Source of the DNA: Paenibacillus paeoniae
GTDB lineage: Bacteria > Bacillota > Bacilli > Paenibacillales > Paenibacillaceae
Length of the DNA: 64,000 bases
Direction of reading: 5' to 3'
NCBI RefSeq assembly: GCF_003388735.1
Contig: NZ_QUBQ01000001.1
Coordinates: 248,001 to 312,000, forward strand
The notes under the pieces are model-generated. The model worked only from the letters and a program-made list of their open reading frames with translations. It made no database searches and was not told the DNA's origin. Of the stretch, positions 61,686 to 64,000 are shown in pieces; position 1 is the first letter of the stretch, and each line of letters begins with the position of its first letter. Made by a program: the position numbers and the translations under genes.

Positions 61686-63677
61686 TTGAGTTGGGAAGAT
61701 CAGGTACAGCATTGGAATCAAGTATCTGCTACCGTATTGGATATTCGTCATAAAGTGTTATGGGAGGGGCAGGATTGGCTGTCCTATTCATTGCCTGCGA
61801 ATATTTTTTTGCTAGTGGTTAGCGGAAGCGCCTACATGCGAGTAGATGAGCAAAAATGTTATATCAAGCGCAATCATCTTATACATGCAGGTAAAGGCGG
61901 GGTTGTGGACATTTTGCCTGCCAAGCAGGAAGTATCGTTTTATCTCATTTACTACAAGGCTAATTGGCCCATGTCAACGGTACAATGGGTTGAGGATGGA
62001 CGGAAGAAGAAGGAACAGCCACTTCGAGCGTTCTATCATGTTATCCCCCCTGAGCCAAATGTAATCCACAATCAGGTTCGCCGAATGCATGAAGAGTGGA
62101 GGCATCCCTGCGTGTTGGTGCAAATTCGTATGAGAGCTATGCTGTTCGAGTTTGTACATGAGTTGTTCAGTCAGTTGGAACACGTCAAGGAAAATGGAAG
62201 CTCTTCTGATTTGGTAGCGAATGCGCTGCGTTATATTCACGAGCATTATACAGAAGCCGTAACGATGAATCAATTGGCGGATTTGCTCGGCTGCAGCAGC
62301 AGCTATATGTACCGATTGTTCAAGGCGGAGATTGGCAAAAGCCCTAATGAATATATCATTGGAATACGGATGGAGCAGGCTCGGCAATATTTGATGACCA
62401 CGAAGCTGACACTACGGGAAATTGCTGTAGCCATAGGCTACTCTGATGTCTATTACTTTAGCCGTTTGTATAAAAAACAGTATGGCGTTTCACCGCTGAT
62501 TTCCCGCAAACGTGAATTCGATAATCAAACGCAACAGCTTAATCCATTAAATCCGTCACTATCCTCTATTGTTCCGACTAGGCTGCTCTCCTATAATCAA
62601 AATGTAATTGAAAATGATTATCAAGATGAAGGAGAGATAGAATTGATTTCGAAGAAACATTCAACAGCTTCCATGACCGCCTTAGTGATGCTATGTCTAT
62701 CCCTTCTGGTTAGCGCCTGCCAAGGGGGCAACAGCAATACAGATGTACAGCGCCAAGGAAGTCAGGCTCCTCAAAGTACGAATACGGCTGACTCAGCTTC
62801 CGCTGGCAACGATGCGGAGTCCGCTTCCGAGACTAGAATGTACAAGCATAAGTATGGTGAGACGGAAATTCCGAAAAGCCCCACACGGGTAGTAACCGCC
62901 TACCACCTCGGCCATATGCTTGCATTAGGTGAACGGCCGCTCGGAGCCGCAACCTACATTCTTCAATACTCTGAAAGCGCAATGGATACGACAGGTGTCA
63001 AGGATTTGGGAGCACCTCTTAGCCTTGAGCTCATTGCGGATTTGGAGCCGGACTTGATTATATTGATTGAAGCGTATCTCGAGCCAAGCGGAGGGTATGA
63101 CGCCTTTAACAAGATTGCGCCAACCGTTGTTATTGAGGTTAATCAGGATCCGGTTAAGGATATTCGGCTGATCGGTGATTTGCTTGGGAAAGGGGAGGAA
63201 ACCGAGCAATGGGTGAGCCAATATGAGGATAAAATTGCTCAAACAAAAGAACGCGTGCGGGGAGTATTTGGTCCAGACGAAACCTTCACGATTCTCAATG
63301 TACGGAGCGAAAAGATTAGGATGATTTACCGGGATCGCAATATGGGTGGCAATATTTTGTACTCGTATTGGGGATTAAAGCCGCAAGAGAAAGTACTCTC
63401 CGATGTGATTAACGGTATTGATGATGAGTCCTCTTATCTGGATATATCCGAGGAAGTGATACCGGAATTCGTCGGCGATCATCTTATTCTGGCCACAGCT
63501 CCCGACGCAGACGAATCCGTGAACCATTTAATGAATAGCGGGTTATGGAGAAATCTCGATGCCGTGAAAAACAATCGGGTCTATCGAATTAACTTTGATC
63601 AATTCCTGTTCAATGATCCGATCTCTGCCATGAAGCAGGTTGATATTTTGGCTGATGTCCTCACCGCCAAACGCTAA
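61686..63677 (+). CDS. AraC-family regulator fused in frame to a siderophore-binding lipoprotein domain
   Basis: The frame encodes about 663 residues in two parts. Residues 1-275 are an AraC regulator: a cupin-like sensor part, then two HTH motifs (MNQLADLLGCSSSYMYRLFK and LREIAVAIGYSDVYYFSRLY). Residues 320-663 are a Fe-siderophore-binding protein (Peripla_BP_2 type: TRVVTAYHLGHMLALGERPL, DLEPDLIILI) preceded by a complete lipoprotein signal with lipobox LVSAC at Cys345. B. subtilis Btr also joins AraC and a binding-protein domain, but it is cytosolic and lacks such a signal, from what I know. As one chain this would span the membrane. The start is TTG 61686, six bases after GGGGTG. Confidence 0.75.
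   Translation: MSWEDQVQHWNQVSATVLDIRHKVLWEGQDWLSYSLPANIFLLVVSGSAYMRVDEQKCYIKRNHLIHAGKGGVVDILPAKQEVSFYLIYYKANWPMSTVQWVEDGRKKKEQPLRAFYHVIPPEPNVIHNQVRRMHEEWRHPCVLVQIRMRAMLFEFVHELFSQLEHVKENGSSSDLVANALRYIHEHYTEAVTMNQLADLLGCSSSYMYRLFKAEIGKSPNEYIIGIRMEQARQYLMTTKLTLREIAVAIGYSDVYYFSRLYKKQYGVSPLISRKREFDNQTQQLNPLNPSLSSIVPTRLLSYNQNVIENDYQDEGEIELISKKHSTASMTALVMLCLSLLVSACQGGNSNTDVQRQGSQAPQSTNTADSASAGNDAESASETRMYKHKYGETEIPKSPTRVVTAYHLGHMLALGERPLGAATYILQYSESAMDTTGVKDLGAPLSLELIADLEPDLIILIEAYLEPSGGYDAFNKIAPTVVIEVNQDPVKDIRLIGDLLGKGEETEQWVSQYEDKIAQTKERVRGVFGPDETFTILNVRSEKIRMIYRDRNMGGNILYSYWGLKPQEKVLSDVINGIDDESSYLDISEEVIPEFVGDHLILATAPDADESVNHLMNSGLWRNLDAVKNNRVYRINFDQFLFNDPISAMKQVDILADVLTAKR
62569..62623 (+). promoter_or_regulatory. 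internal promoter and Fur box within the AraC/lipoprotein ORF
   Basis: TTGTTC (62569-62574) and a perfect TATAAT (62592-62597) are separated by 17 bases inside the coding frame. Directly downstream lies TGAAAATGATTATCA (62609-62623), a Fur core with a single mismatch to TGATAATNATTATCA. It ends 6 bases before the AAGGAGAG site of the lipoprotein part. The four elements are in exactly the order and spacing of an iron-repressed gene start. Confidence 0.7.
62643..63677 (+). CDS. iron-siderophore ABC transporter substrate-binding lipoprotein (internal start)
   Basis: This is the alternative product from the internal promoter. TTG 62643 lies six bases after AAGGAGAG (62629-62636) and would give 344 residues: a basic n-region (ISKKHSTAS), a hydrophobic core and lipobox LVSAC with Cys26, a Gln/Ser/Asn-rich linker to about residue 70, and a two-lobe Fe-siderophore-binding domain ending VDILADVLTAKR. 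No permease or ATPase genes follow, so it would work with a transporter encoded elsewhere. There is no stop codon between it and the AraC part. Confidence 0.6.
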   Translation: MISKKHSTASMTALVMLCLSLLVSACQGGNSNTDVQRQGSQAPQSTNTADSASAGNDAESASETRMYKHKYGETEIPKSPTRVVTAYHLGHMLALGERPLGAATYILQYSESAMDTTGVKDLGAPLSLELIADLEPDLIILIEAYLEPSGGYDAFNKIAPTVVIEVNQDPVKDIRLIGDLLGKGEETEQWVSQYEDKIAQTKERVRGVFGPDETFTILNVRSEKIRMIYRDRNMGGNILYSYWGLKPQEKVLSDVINGIDDESSYLDISEEVIPEFVGDHLILATAPDADESVNHLMNSGLWRNLDAVKNNRVYRINFDQFLFNDPISAMKQVDILADVLTAKR

Positions 63678-63748
63678 AGGCTTAAAGTAGAATAGAAGTC
63701 AAAGGGAGAACATCACTTCTACCCTCGTATTTCCAACATAAATTAACA

Positions 63749-63777
63749 TTGCCCCTTGTCCAAGGACATACTACAAT
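63749..63777 (+). promoter_or_regulatory. promoter of the exonuclease gene
   Basis: TTGCCC (63749-63754) and TACAAT (63772-63777) are separated by 17 bases, 35 bases before the exonuclease start. Confidence 0.6.
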
Positions 63778-63811
63778 TAGAAAAGATGTGAAGACAGGGG
63801 ATGGTAATAGA

Positions 63812-64000
63812 GTGGATCGTAATAACAAAGTACTTATCGTGGATGGAATGGCGCTGCTTTTCAGAGCTTTTTTTGCACAATCGTATAGCGCGAGAAGGCT
63901 TGAAGATGGAACACCAACTAACGCAATTTATGGCTTCTTTCAATACTTGTTTGATGCTGTAAATGAATTTTCACCAACTCATGTTGTATGCTGCTGGGAT
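63812..64000 (+). CDS. 5'-3' exonuclease (YpcP/PolA N-domain-like), partial at window end
   Basis: The first 63 residues are present and the gene runs off the window. The product begins MDRNNKVLIVDGMALLFRAF and contains TPTNAIYGFFQYLFDAV and HVVCCWD, the metal-binding start and helical-arch region of FEN/PolA-type 5' nucleases. The lack of longer context prevents a choice between a stand-alone YpcP-type exonuclease and polA; the sequence resembles the stand-alone type. The start is GTG with AGGGGATGG about eight bases upstream. Confidence 0.8.
   Translation, partial: MDRNNKVLIVDGMALLFRAFFAQSYSARRLEDGTPTNAIYGFFQYLFDAVNEFSPTHVVCCWD

Overview
The window looks like chromosome of a Gram-positive endospore former, most likely Paenibacillus or a close relative in the Paenibacillaceae. 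The evidence is a gerA-type germination operon, CotF-family coat genes, cytosolic PAS sporulation-type kinases, SigI/RsgI, two tRNA-sensing T-box leaders, a ydaO/yuaA (c-di-AMP) riboswitch, strong AAGGAGG-type ribosome binding sites and frequent TTG/GTG starts. The genus is inferred from gene content, since no rRNA is present. I saw no rRNA, tRNA, CRISPR array, transposase or prophage. Most of the window is core chromosome with small accessory insertions.

Layout. 1-2.2 kb: infC-rpmI-rplT, a Gly/Cys-rich protein and a GNAT acetyltransferase. 2.3-10.3 kb: branched-chain amino acid genes, with a promoter and T-box (probable Leu CUC specifier) followed by ilvB-ilvN-ilvC-leuA, two opposite-strand membrane genes, then leuB on its own promoter. 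leuCD is not here. 10.5-15 kb: a zinc-knuckle protein, sigI-rsgI and a soluble sensor kinase. 15-24 kb: an M17 aminopeptidase, an AlkD-like protein, odhA-odhB, a triple-PAS kinase and a VOC protein. 24-29 kb: an argD-like aminotransferase under a possible ArgR/AhrC operator and a three-gene ABC-2 exporter. 29-33.5 kb: a c-di-AMP riboswitch driving an unknown 146-residue protein, an orphan DRE-TIM aldolase-like enzyme, glutamate dehydrogenase and small genes. 33.6-36.9 kb: a CopD-like protein co-transcribed with a LiaRS/NarXL-type two-component system. 36.9-48.4 kb: promoter, T-box (Phe UUC), pheS-pheT, an extraordinary 990-residue ZapA-coiled-coil protein, three opposite-strand genes (SDR, CuA-type cupredoxin lipoprotein, YvlD-like protein), then mutS2. 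48.4-51.7 kb: DUF350 protein, a 26-residue membrane peptide, a zinc-ribbon protein, an MFS transporter and cysteine synthase. 51.8-56.3 kb: gerB-gerA-gerC and coat genes. 56.3-61.5 kb: an alaR-alaT-like pair, cobalamin adenosyltransferase, a pseudouridine synthase, an ArsC/Spx-fold protein and an aminotransferase. 61.6-64 kb: a Fur-controlled AraC regulator continuous in frame with a siderophore-binding lipoprotein, then the start of a 5'-3' exonuclease.

The items most worth following are: (1) the AraC/siderophore-binding lipoprotein reading frame, which contains a second promoter, Fur box, ribosome binding site and lipoprotein signal inside the ORF; (2) the ZapA domain fused to about 900 residues of coiled coil with a 12-unit 14-residue repeat; (3) the c-di-AMP riboswitch in front of a protein I do not recognise; (4) the long hairpin directly upstream of ilvC; and (5) a CopD-like gene in one operon with a two-component system.
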